Notes under the pieces: generated by a model
What the model saw: the letters and a program-made list of their open reading frames with translations, nothing else
Database searches by the model: none
What the model was told of the DNA's origin: nothing
Position numbers and translations under genes: made by a program
Shown: in pieces, positions 1 to 6,005 of the stretch
Layout: each line of letters starts with the position of its first letter
Position numbering within the stretch: position 1 is the stretch's first letter
Assembly (NCBI GenBank): GCA_016793525.1
Contig: JAEUJT010000121.1
Span: forward strand, 1-6,461
Direction: 5' to 3'
DNA: 6,461 nucleotides
DNA from: Archangium sp.
GTDB lineage: Bacteria > Myxococcota > Myxococcia > Myxococcales > Myxococcaceae

Positions 1-2
1 CC

Positions 3-1292
3 GTGACCGATGAGCAGCGCCGGCCCCTGCCCGGAGCGACCGTCGAGTGGGACGAAGACGCGCTCAACAGCGAGACGGCGATGCGCGTCCTGGTCGAAGC
101 CACCCAAGGCAACATCGGGGAGCTCGCGCGCTGGACCTTGTCGCCCAAGTCGGTCGTGACCGATCTCGACGGGCGGTACACGCTGCGAGGCCGACGGGGC
201 TCGAATCGCTCGGTGACCACGTCGGCACACGACTACGAACCTCAGACGCGCACCGTGCCGCGGGCCGAGCGCGCCGACTTCACCTTGCGCCGCCGAGCTG
301 GTGGCCACGCACGCGGCCGGGTCGTCGATGAAGCGGGCCACCCGCTGACCCGGTTTTCGATCGACGGCAGCGTCTTCACGCCTGATGACGGACGGTTCGA
401 GCTCGAGCACGCCGGTGGCAGCGCGCAGCTTTCACTCACATCGCCTGGCTTCACCACGCGCAGGGTGAAGGCCGTCTTCGACCGCCCAGAGCAGAACCTG
501 GGCGACCTGGTGATGACGCGAGGCCACCCGCTCCAGGTCGTGGTCACGGCGGAGAGCCACCCAGTCGACGGAGTGAAGGTCACCGCGAGTCAGCCAGAGC
601 AGTCGCTCTCGTGCCTCACCGCCGCCGATGGGCGCTGCGTCATCGACGCGCTCGGCGAGGCGCAGGTGAAGGTCCGTGCGGAGAAGGCAGGGTACCTGCC
701 GGCGGCGACCGTGGTCGAGGCGAGCGCGCTGGGCCAACCGGTGCCACTGTCGCTGACCGTCGCCACGGGCCAGCTCCACGGGCAGGTCTTCGTTCGCCCG
801 GGTCAGCCTGCACGCGGGCGCACGGTCAGCCTCGTCGGAGCGGCGCAGCGCGAGTTGCTGACCGATGCCGATGGCCGTTTCTCAGCAGACGGCCTGGCCG
901 GGGGCTTCGGCTGCGTCTCGCTCAGAGACAGGCGGGAGTTTCCCACCTGGGCGGCGCCGGTCGACATCAGCGCGACGCCGAGCCCCGTTCACCTTGGGCC
1001 TGTTTCGGGGGGCGCCACGCTCACGGGGACGCGGCTGTTGCCTGGCTTGCTCATTCTCGTTCAGGCGAGCAGCGCGGTTTCGAGCGTGTCTGACGTGGTC
1101 CCCGCGGACGTCTGCCTCGCGACGAAGGGACTCGTGGTGGCGACGTTTTTCACTGGGAGCTTCCGTGTCGAAGGGTTGCCCCCGGGTCGGTGGTCGACCT
1201 TCCTCATCTCTGGCGACACGTTCAGGAGCACCACGTCGCCGCCCCCGGTGGTGATCGATCTTCTCGCCAACGAAACGAAGACGCTGCCGTGA
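3..1292 (+). CDS. Carboxypeptidase-regulatory-like repeat protein, 5'-partial
   Basis: The 429 visible codons run open to the left edge, and the first residues (TDEQRRPLPGATVEW) are the middle of a typical 'V-D-x-x-G-x-P-L-P-G-A-x-V' carboxypeptidase-regulatory-like strand pattern, so the true start is upstream and the GTG at position 3 is probably an internal Val. A T-x-x-D-G-R signature recurs at about residues 53-58, 126-131, 206-211 and 287-292, spaced 73, 80 and 81 residues. This indicates at least four tandem beta-sandwich modules of about 80 residues. A further degenerate module ends with GSFRVEGLPPGRW (residues 385-397). No enzymatic motif is visible. In the family such repeats are usually secreted or surface-exposed, acting as adhesive or spacer domains, often behind a lipoprotein signal; here that signal would be off-window. 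The stop overlaps the start of the acetyltransferase gene. Family assignment is fairly sure; the specific role is unknown. Confidence 0.8.
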   Translation: MTDEQRRPLPGATVEWDEDALNSETAMRVLVEATQGNIGELARWTLSPKSVVTDLDGRYTLRGRRGSNRSVTTSAHDYEPQTRTVPRAERADFTLRRRAGGHARGRVVDEAGHPLTRFSIDGSVFTPDDGRFELEHAGGSAQLSLTSPGFTTRRVKAVFDRPEQNLGDLVMTRGHPLQVVVTAESHPVDGVKVTASQPEQSLSCLTAADGRCVIDALGEAQVKVRAEKAGYLPAATVVEASALGQPVPLSLTVATGQLHGQVFVRPGQPARGRTVSLVGAAQRELLTDADGRFSADGLAGGFGCVSLRDRREFPTWAAPVDISATPSPVHLGPVSGGATLTGTRLLPGLLILVQASSAVSSVSDVVPADVCLATKGLVVATFFTGSFRVEGLPPGRWSTFLISGDTFRSTTSPPPVVIDLLANETKTLP

Positions 1293-1918
1293 GCGCCTCC
1301 ATCGTCGAGACGGCAGCAGATCACCCCGAGCACCGGCGCATCTTCGTAGACACGTTCTCCGACGAGCCGTCGTTCCGGTTCATGTTGCCGAACGACGACA
1401 CCCGAAAAAAGCACGTCGCCTGGCTGGTGCAGCTCAAGCTCAAGCTCTTCGGCGGCGCCTATGTCTCACTCTCGACGCCGGGGGTTCCGCGCGGGTTCGC
1501 GTGGTGGCTCCCCCCGGGGAAGAAGCCGCAGCACGGAGTCGCAGCGCAGCTCGCGGGCGGCTACTGGCAGGCGCCGTTTCGGTTGGGCGTACGAAGCTTC
1601 GACCGGCTGCTCCGCTTCGGCAGCCAAGAAAGCCGCCTCCTCCGCCCGTACGTCGAGACGCCGCATTGGATTTTGGACGTCATCGCCACCGACCCGAGCC
1701 ACCAGCGCTCCGGCTTGGGTGGCGCCCTGATGCAGCCGGTGTTCGAGCGCTCGGAGCGCGACGGAACTCCCTGCTTCGTGCTCACCCACAACGCGCGCAA
1801 CGTGGGGTTCTACGAGAAGTACGGGTTTCGGCGCGTGCTCGAGGAGCCAGTCATGGGGCCAGGTTCTCCGGTGGCGTTCGGCCTGGTCCGCGCTCCGAGC
1901 GGCGCGAGACTGAGGTAG
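1289..1918 (+). CDS. GNAT family N-acetyltransferase
   Basis: A 209-residue protein. The start is placed at GTG 1289, which overlaps the preceding TGA as GTGA. An in-frame start at 1190 would add 33 residues that run over the previous gene and do not look like GNAT sequence. Motif A is clear at residues 129-150: strand LDVIATDPSHQ followed by the acetyl-CoA pyrophosphate loop Q139-R-S-G-L-G144. Motif B follows: CFVLTHNARNVGFYEKYGF at 162-180, with the N-x-x-F-Y-x-x-x-G-F signature. Length and architecture are those of a single-domain GNAT, which transfers an acetyl group from acetyl-CoA to an amine in the cytoplasm. The substrate cannot be read from the sequence. The SD is weak (GAAG at 1277-1280), so translational coupling to the upstream gene is likely. 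It precedes the DUF455 gene by 10 bases. Confidence 0.9.
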   Translation: MSASIVETAADHPEHRRIFVDTFSDEPSFRFMLPNDDTRKKHVAWLVQLKLKLFGGAYVSLSTPGVPRGFAWWLPPGKKPQHGVAAQLAGGYWQAPFRLGVRSFDRLLRFGSQESRLLRPYVETPHWILDVIATDPSHQRSGLGGALMQPVFERSERDGTPCFVLTHNARNVGFYEKYGFRRVLEEPVMGPGSPVAFGLVRAPSGARLR

Positions 1919-1928
1919 AGACGAAGGC

Positions 1929-2741
1929 ATGTCGGAGCACGCGCCACCGCCAGCTGGGACCGTCGAGCGCTGGGCGTGGGACTTCGTCACCTCGACGCGG
2001 TTGGCCGACAAGTTGTCGCCGCCTCCGCCGCCGAGCGAGTGGAGCCACCCGACACACGAGCTTCGGCTGACGGCTCCGGGGCGCCCGGCCGAGCTGGTGG
2101 CGCGAGCGCACAAAAAGAAGACGCCCAAGGTGCACCTGCAGGCCCGGCGCGCCGAGGTGCTGCACACGTTTCTGCACCACGAGCTGCAAGCGGCCGAGCT
2201 GATGGCCTGGGCGATTCTCGCGTTTCCCTCGACGCCGCCGTCTTTCCGACGTGGGCTGCTCTCGCTCTGCCGCGATGAGATTCGCCACCTGCAGATGTAC
2301 CGAGACCACCTCGTGACGCTCGGTCACCCCTTCGGCTCGTTTCCCATCAACGACTGGTTCTGGCGGAGGGTGCCGAACGACAACGCGACGCCCGCACATT
2401 TCGTGGCGCGGCTGGGCATCGCCTTCGAGGGCGCGAACCTCGACCACGGCGCCCGGTACACGGCGGCGTTCGCTGCGGCCGGCGACGCGCGGGCCGCTGA
2501 GATCCAAGCGCAGATCGTCGAAGAAGAAGTGCCGCACACCGCGTTTGGGCTGCACTGGTTCGAGGCCTTCACTGGCACGGTGGCCTTCGACACCTGGCGC
2601 ACGTACCTCCCGGCGCCCATCAGCCCGGTGATGGCGCGCGGCACGCCGTTCAACGTCGAGGCGCGTCGCAAGGCGGGCTACTCCGACGACTTCATGGCGT
2701 CGCTCGTCGGCTGGAGCTCTGGGCCGGAGGGCAAACTCTGA
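1929..2741 (+). CDS. DUF455 family ferritin-like (putative di-iron) protein
   Basis: A 270-residue protein with the hallmarks of the DUF455 (PF04305) ferritin-like family: HHELQAAELMAWAIL at 83-97, CRDEIRHLQMYRDHL at 114-128, PINDWFWRRVP at 139-149, FEGANLDH at 166-173 and EEEVPHTAFGL at 198-208. The six ligands of a ferritin-like four-helix di-iron centre can be proposed: E85, E117 and H120 (ExxH), E167, and E200 and H203 (second ExxH). The complete set suggests a metal-binding, possibly oxidative enzyme rather than a degenerate one. DUF455 has been compared with the tRNA hydroxylase MiaE, but no substrate is established to my knowledge. The N-terminal 60 residues, with a five-proline run at 31-35, are less typical. 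The start is the ATG 10 bases after the previous stop. The end overlaps the ATP-grasp-like gene, so the two are probably translationally coupled. Confidence 0.88.
   Translation: MSEHAPPPAGTVERWAWDFVTSTRLADKLSPPPPPSEWSHPTHELRLTAPGRPAELVARAHKKKTPKVHLQARRAEVLHTFLHHELQAAELMAWAILAFPSTPPSFRRGLLSLCRDEIRHLQMYRDHLVTLGHPFGSFPINDWFWRRVPNDNATPAHFVARLGIAFEGANLDHGARYTAAFAAAGDARAAEIQAQIVEEEVPHTAFGLHWFEAFTGTVAFDTWRTYLPAPISPVMARGTPFNVEARRKAGYSDDFMASLVGWSSGPEGKL
2726..2730 (+). promoter_or_regulatory. Shine-Dalgarno GGAGG for the CTG-started gene
   Basis: A perfect GGAGG lies inside the last codons of the DUF455 gene, seven bases before CTG 2738 (2731-2737 is the spacer). That is ideal spacing. By contrast, the GTG at 2822 and ATG at 2825 have no purine-rich SD at a suitable distance (the preceding bases read ACACCCCGACGAAG). 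This site is the main evidence that the downstream gene starts at CTG. Confidence 0.65.
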
Positions 2742-3649
2742 GCCGCGAACCCGTCGCGTGGGTCTTCAACCTCGACGCCGAAGACGAGCTGACCCGCGGA
2801 GGCCCGCACACCCCGACGAAGGTGATGCGCGAGCGCATCGAAGGGCTGTTGCCACAGCTTGCTCCGCTGCTGCGCGAGGGCGACGAGGTGCTCTGGCCTG
2901 GCGACGTACGTCCACGCCGAGCGACGTGGGGCCGTACGTGGTGTCCGACACCGTGGGCGATTGGCCAACTCGAGCGAGCTGGAATGCGTGCACCCCCGGC
3001 TCCACCCACCGCGGTGCTGCGGCAGGTGAACCACCGGCGGTTTGCGCACGAGCTCGGCCAGGCGCTCCCGGGCGCGTGCTTCGTGGAGACGCTGCGTGAG
3101 GTCCGCGAGTGCCTCTCCGATTCGACCGCGCTCGAGCACGTCTCCGTCGAGCGGAATTGGTTGGCGAAGCGCCCCCTTGGCTACGCGGGCCGCGGGCGGC
3201 GGAAAATCGCGCCCGGTGCGCCGCGCGCGGTCGATGTGGCGTGGCTCGAAGCGGCGCTCCGAGACGGCGATGGCCTGCAGCTGGAGCCGCTGGTGGCTCG
3301 TGAGCTCGACTGCGCGGTGCACGGGTGGCTGGGCGCCGATGGGCGGCTGGTGTTGGGAGAACCGACGCTGCAGCGCATCGACGCCTCGGGCATGTGGCAG
3401 TCGACCGAGCGCGCCGCGGCGAACGTGCTCACTGTGGAGGAACAGGCTCAGCTCGAACTCGAGGCGAGAGCGACAGCCGACGCCTTGAGTGCAGCGGGTT
3501 ATTTCGGCCCCTTCGGGCTCGACGCGTTTCGCTGGCGAGCGCCCGACGGTGCGCTGCACTTTCAGCCGCGGTGTGAGCTCAACGCGCGGTACTCCATGGG
3601 GTGGGCCACTGGCATGGGCGACTTTTCCCCGCCCGCTGGCGCCTGGTGA
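2738..3649 (+). CDS. ATP-grasp-like enzyme, probable CTG start
   Basis: Starting at CTG 2738 gives 303 residues. The first canonical starts (GTG 2822, ATG 2825) would give 275 or 274. The extra 28 codons read as real coding sequence: 25 of 28 third positions are G or C, they encode a plausible first strand (VAWVFNLDAEDEL, residues 6-18), and GGAGG sits 7 bases before the CTG. No ATG, GTG or TTG occurs in frame between the previous gene's last 15 codons and 2822. ATP-grasp features, numbered from CTG: an RQVNHRRF segment at 95-102; W-L-A-K144 followed by the glycine-rich loop GYAGRGRRKI at 148-157; LEPLV near 182-186; FGPF-type strand with D262; and E280-L-N282-A-R284, the E-x-N-x-R metal/ATP site. 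Family members ligate a carboxylate to an amine or thiol via an acyl-phosphate. The substrate is unknown. Family-level assignment rests on motifs alone. Confidence 0.72.
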   Translation: MSREPVAWVFNLDAEDELTRGGPHTPTKVMRERIEGLLPQLAPLLREGDEVLWPGDVRPRRATWGRTWCPTPWAIGQLERAGMRAPPAPPTAVLRQVNHRRFAHELGQALPGACFVETLREVRECLSDSTALEHVSVERNWLAKRPLGYAGRGRRKIAPGAPRAVDVAWLEAALRDGDGLQLEPLVARELDCAVHGWLGADGRLVLGEPTLQRIDASGMWQSTERAAANVLTVEEQAQLELEARATADALSAAGYFGPFGLDAFRWRAPDGALHFQPRCELNARYSMGWATGMGDFSPPAGAW

Positions 3650-3705
3650 CGCGCGCTTGCACCCTGACCCCGCGGCTGGTGGATTCACCCTTCTCCGTCT
3701 CGACC

Positions 3706-3709
3706 GAGG
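3706..3709 (+). promoter_or_regulatory. Ribosome binding site GAGG
   Basis: GAGG lies six bases upstream of ATG 3716. It supports that start for the 140-residue unknown protein and suggests independent translation, since this gene is separated from its upstream neighbour by 66 bases. Confidence 0.55.
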
Positions 3710-3715
3710 TTCGCG

Positions 3716-4138
3716 ATGCCCCGTATTGCCGGCCAGCGCAGCGCACAGACTGTCTCCGCCTCGCAGGCCACACCGCGAGCGACCTCGACACCGTCGACCC
3801 AGAAGCGCGCGCCGGTCGGCTGGTCGGCGCCCGGGAGCGCGGGGCCACAAGCGCCACCAGCAGCAGCCGCGGCGGCATCGCACCTCCGGTTGGGGAAGCT
3901 CACCGGCAACGGCACCGACACTGGCACGTACCGCTTCGAGCGCGGCACCGTCACCCTCTCCCGAGGCAAGGTCACCAGCTACCGACTGCGCGACACCTTC
4001 GAGAAGACCGACGTCTCCGTCCCCACGGCCGTGGTGGACCGCGCGGTGAAAGAGGGCCTGGGTGCCTTCAAGGGCCTGATGGAGTCACCCAGCGGTCGCA
4101 AGGCCTACGTCTTTGAACGCGGCGGCATCACCGGCTGA
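3716..4138 (+). CDS. Hypothetical protein with low-complexity N-terminus
   Basis: A 140-residue protein I do not recognise. Residues 1-55 are rich in Ala, Ser, Thr, Pro and Gln, with basic residues (MPRIAGQRSAQTVS...) and a six-alanine run at 49-54. They look disordered and have no hydrophobic signal core. Residues 56-140 look like a small folded alpha/beta domain: predicted strands around YRFERGTVTLSRGKVTSYRL, a helix at AVVDRAVKEGLGAFKGLM (105-122), and a closing strand KAYVFERGG. The short motif Y-x-F-E-R-G occurs twice (72-77 and 131-136). The ATG has a good SD. The 66-base and 60-base gaps on either side make this the least tightly packed gene in the window, so it may be monocistronic. 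No function can be assigned. Confidence 0.7.
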   Translation: MPRIAGQRSAQTVSASQATPRATSTPSTQKRAPVGWSAPGSAGPQAPPAAAAAASHLRLGKLTGNGTDTGTYRFERGTVTLSRGKVTSYRLRDTFEKTDVSVPTAVVDRAVKEGLGAFKGLMESPSGRKAYVFERGGITG

Positions 4139-4198
4139 GCCTGGCCATTCGGAGGGTCTCTCCTTGCCTCTCGCCATTCCCGCCACACAGTGCGTCCC

Positions 4199-5101
4199 AT
4201 GAGCGACCTCGCGTTGCACGCGTTGGCTCCACCGTGGAATCTGCCGGGCACGCGCGATGAGACGCTGCTCCACTACCTCCGCGACGAGGCGTGGGACGAC
4301 GCGGTGACGCTGCTGCGCGACGTGGTGCGCGACGACGCCAAGCCCACCTGGCTCGTGTTGTTGGCGTACGCGCGGTTCCGCGACGCAAACGACGTGATGT
4401 TCGAGCAACGCCTCGCGGCCTCGCAAGAAGCGCACGCGCTGCTGCAGAAGGCCATGGCCGACGGTGCGCCCTTCGAGGCGGTGGCGCCGCTGCTCCATGA
4501 GGTCGAGACGGTGCTCGACGAAGAGACCCGCGCCGAGGTGGCCGCGCTGGCGGTGCTCCCGGCCGATGGCTCCGTGCCCGAGACGGTCGAGACCGAAGCC
4601 CTGGCCGACGCGGCGTTTCGGCTCTGCAGCTCGGCGCCGGCGCGCGCGGCCCAGCTCTTCGAGGTGCTCGCTCGGCGGCTCGAGACGACACATGCCGGCG
4701 CCGCGCGGGTGATGCGCCTGCACGCCGGAGTGTGCTGGGCCGACTCGGGCGATTGGACCCGAGCCAAGCCGCTCCTCGACGACGCGTTGACCGTGCCGTG
4801 GAAAGACGCGCCGTTCCGCGACGAGCGGGCGCTGGGTGAGCTGGCGGTGACACACCTGCTCCGCCACGCGACGGGCGATGACTTCGAGGCCACCTGGCAG
4901 GTGGCCGATGCGCAGGGCCGACTGAGCGGGCTCACCTTCCCCTCGGTGCGGCCGAACCAAGAGGCGCTGCTGCGACGCGCCATCGAGCTGCGCGACTGGC
5001 CGAAGGCGCGCTTCGTGGCCACCCGCATCGAAGAGACTCGCGAGCAGATCCCCGAAGCGCTGGCCGTGCTCATGGCGCACGTGCGACAACAGCGGGCATG
5101 A
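4199..5101 (+). CDS. Hypothetical helical (TPR-like solenoid) protein
   Basis: 300 residues from ATG 4199. An in-frame GTG at 4190 would add MRP, and neither start has a clear SD. The GGAGGG at 4151-4156 is too far away to serve. The sequence is almost entirely amphipathic helices: DETLLHYLRDEAWDDAVTLL (20-39), WLVLLAYARF (51-60), EQRLAASQEAHALLQKAM (69-86), FEAVAPLLHEVETVL (92-106), ARAAQLFEVLARRLE (148-162), and GVCWADSGDWTRAKPLLDDAL (177-197), the last resembling a TPR helix pair. There is no signal peptide, so it is probably cytoplasmic. Such solenoids are usually protein-binding scaffolds; the partner is unknown. Its stop overlaps the start of the lipoprotein hydrolase (ATGA), which suggests co-translation. 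Antisense frames are open here too, but this frame has the coherent helical pattern. Confidence 0.78.
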   Translation: MSDLALHALAPPWNLPGTRDETLLHYLRDEAWDDAVTLLRDVVRDDAKPTWLVLLAYARFRDANDVMFEQRLAASQEAHALLQKAMADGAPFEAVAPLLHEVETVLDEETRAEVAALAVLPADGSVPETVETEALADAAFRLCSSAPARAAQLFEVLARRLETTHAGAARVMRLHAGVCWADSGDWTRAKPLLDDALTVPWKDAPFRDERALGELAVTHLLRHATGDDFEATWQVADAQGRLSGLTFPSVRPNQEALLRRAIELRDWPKARFVATRIEETREQIPEALAVLMAHVRQQRA

Positions 5102-5970
5102 GCCGCGCCCTCCTCGTCTGCAGCTGCTGCGTCATCGCGGCCTGCAAGACGACGAGCCCACCGCAGAGCACGTCACGCGTCGTCGGCCCTCGCGAGCGCC
5201 CGGTGCGGCTCGTCGTCCCGCCGACGGCGAGCGGCACCAAGCTCCCGCTGCTGGTGCTGCTGCACGGCTACGGCTCGAATTCGGAGCAGATCAACCAGGC
5301 CTGGCACGCCACGGCGACCGCGCTGGCCAAGGGCTTCGTGCTCGCGCTCCCCGAGGGCACACCCGATTCCCAAGGCCGGAAATTCTGGAACGCCACGCCC
5401 GCCTGCTGCGACCGGGAGAACCGCGGCATCGACGACGTCGCGTATTTGAGCGCGGTGCTCGACGCGATAGAGGCCGAGGTGCCCATCGACACCTCGCGCG
5501 TGTATTTCGCGGGGCACTCCAACGGCAGCTTCATGAGCTTCCGCATGGGGTGTGAGCGCGCGACGCGGGTCACCGCCATCGCCGGCCTCGCGGGCGCCGA
5601 CTTTCCCAGCGCCGAGACGTGCGTGCCGTCGCGGCCCGTGTCGGTGCTCCACGCGCACGGCACGCGCGACGACGTCATTCGGTACGAGGGCGCCCCCACG
5701 GCGTACCCATCGGCTCGCGAGGCGGCGCTCCGGTGGGCGGGCCGCGGAGGGTGTGACGTGGCGCAGCCGACCGCAGGCGCGGCGATGGACCTCGACCGCT
5801 CCGTGCCTGGTGCGGAGACACGCGTCGAGCGCTGGGCCACCGGCTGCTCGGCAGGCGTCGACGTCGAGCTGTGGACGCTCGAGGGGAGCTCGCACGGCCC
5901 TCCGTTCAACGACGACTGGATGCCGAAGGTAAGCGACTGGCTCCTGCGTCACCGCCGGCCACGCCCTTGA
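5098..5970 (+). CDS. Lipoprotein alpha/beta-hydrolase, LpqC/PHB-depolymerase-like esterase
   Basis: A 290-residue protein. It has a short lipoprotein signal with lipobox I13-A-A-C16, so it should be lipidated and exported (residue +2 is Lys). The rest is an alpha/beta-hydrolase of the LpqC / poly(3-hydroxybutyrate) depolymerase / feruloyl esterase type. The oxyanion motif LLHGYGSN is at 54-61, and FWNATPACCD (96-105) matches the usual 'W-N-A-x-x-C-C' segment. The nucleophile elbow is G139-H-S141-N-G143, the acid is D191 in HGTRDD, and the histidine is H266 in GSSHGPP. The triad is complete, so it should hydrolyse ester bonds, perhaps in polyesters or plant-wall feruloyl esters, at the cell surface or periplasm. 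The substrate is not readable. The start overlaps the preceding stop by ATGA. A homologous gene follows after 35 bases. Confidence 0.88.
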   Translation: MSRALLVCSCCVIAACKTTSPPQSTSRVVGPRERPVRLVVPPTASGTKLPLLVLLHGYGSNSEQINQAWHATATALAKGFVLALPEGTPDSQGRKFWNATPACCDRENRGIDDVAYLSAVLDAIEAEVPIDTSRVYFAGHSNGSFMSFRMGCERATRVTAIAGLAGADFPSAETCVPSRPVSVLHAHGTRDDVIRYEGAPTAYPSAREAALRWAGRGGCDVAQPTAGAAMDLDRSVPGAETRVERWATGCSAGVDVELWTLEGSSHGPPFNDDWMPKVSDWLLRHRRPRP

Positions 5971-5989
5971 GCGCGGGCCGCGGGGCGTG
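5960..5989 (+). repeat. Inverted repeat across the hydrolase stop codon
   Basis: CACGCCC (5960-5966) is perfectly complementary to GGGCGTG (5983-5989). An inner CGC/GCG pair (5972-5974 with 5980-5982) extends the arm across a five-base bulge. The stop codon 5968-5970 lies in the bulge. There is no T-run after it, so it is not a classical Rho-independent terminator. It could be an RNA hairpin damping expression of the following gene, or chance in GC-rich DNA. Confidence 0.3.
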
Positions 5990-6005
5990 CTGAATCGCGA
6001 GGTCG

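Noticed and set aside
1190..1288. N-terminal extension of the acetyltransferase to GTG 1190
   Set aside because: It would overlap the repeat-protein gene by about 100 bases and add non-GNAT sequence. The GTGA overlap at 1289 is the more natural start.
1466..2167. Minus-strand open frames opposite the GNAT and DUF455 genes (also 1851-2555)
   Set aside because: They cross two well-supported + strand genes, and their compositions are Arg/Ser-rich shadow-like.
2678..3883. A 401-codon open frame on the minus strand
   Set aside because: It lies opposite the ATP-grasp-like gene and runs on across the next gene's start. Its translation is Arg-rich and shows no family motifs, while the + strand shows clear motifs. 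It is a GC-rich antisense shadow.
3489..4049. A 186-codon + strand frame bridging the ATP-grasp gene and the 140-residue gene
   Set aside because: It overlaps both genes out of frame, and its translation is Arg/Pro/Ser-rich low complexity with no motifs.
4151..4163. GGAGGG as an SD, or a small GGAG/CTCC hairpin, before the solenoid gene
   Set aside because: It is more than 40 bases from the start codon, and the stem is only four base pairs. It is not supportable as an RBS or terminator.
4085..5089. A 334-codon open frame on the minus strand
   Set aside because: It is antisense to the solenoid gene, with low-complexity His/Arg/Gln-rich translation and no motifs. The + strand frame has coherent amphipathic helices and an ATGA junction.
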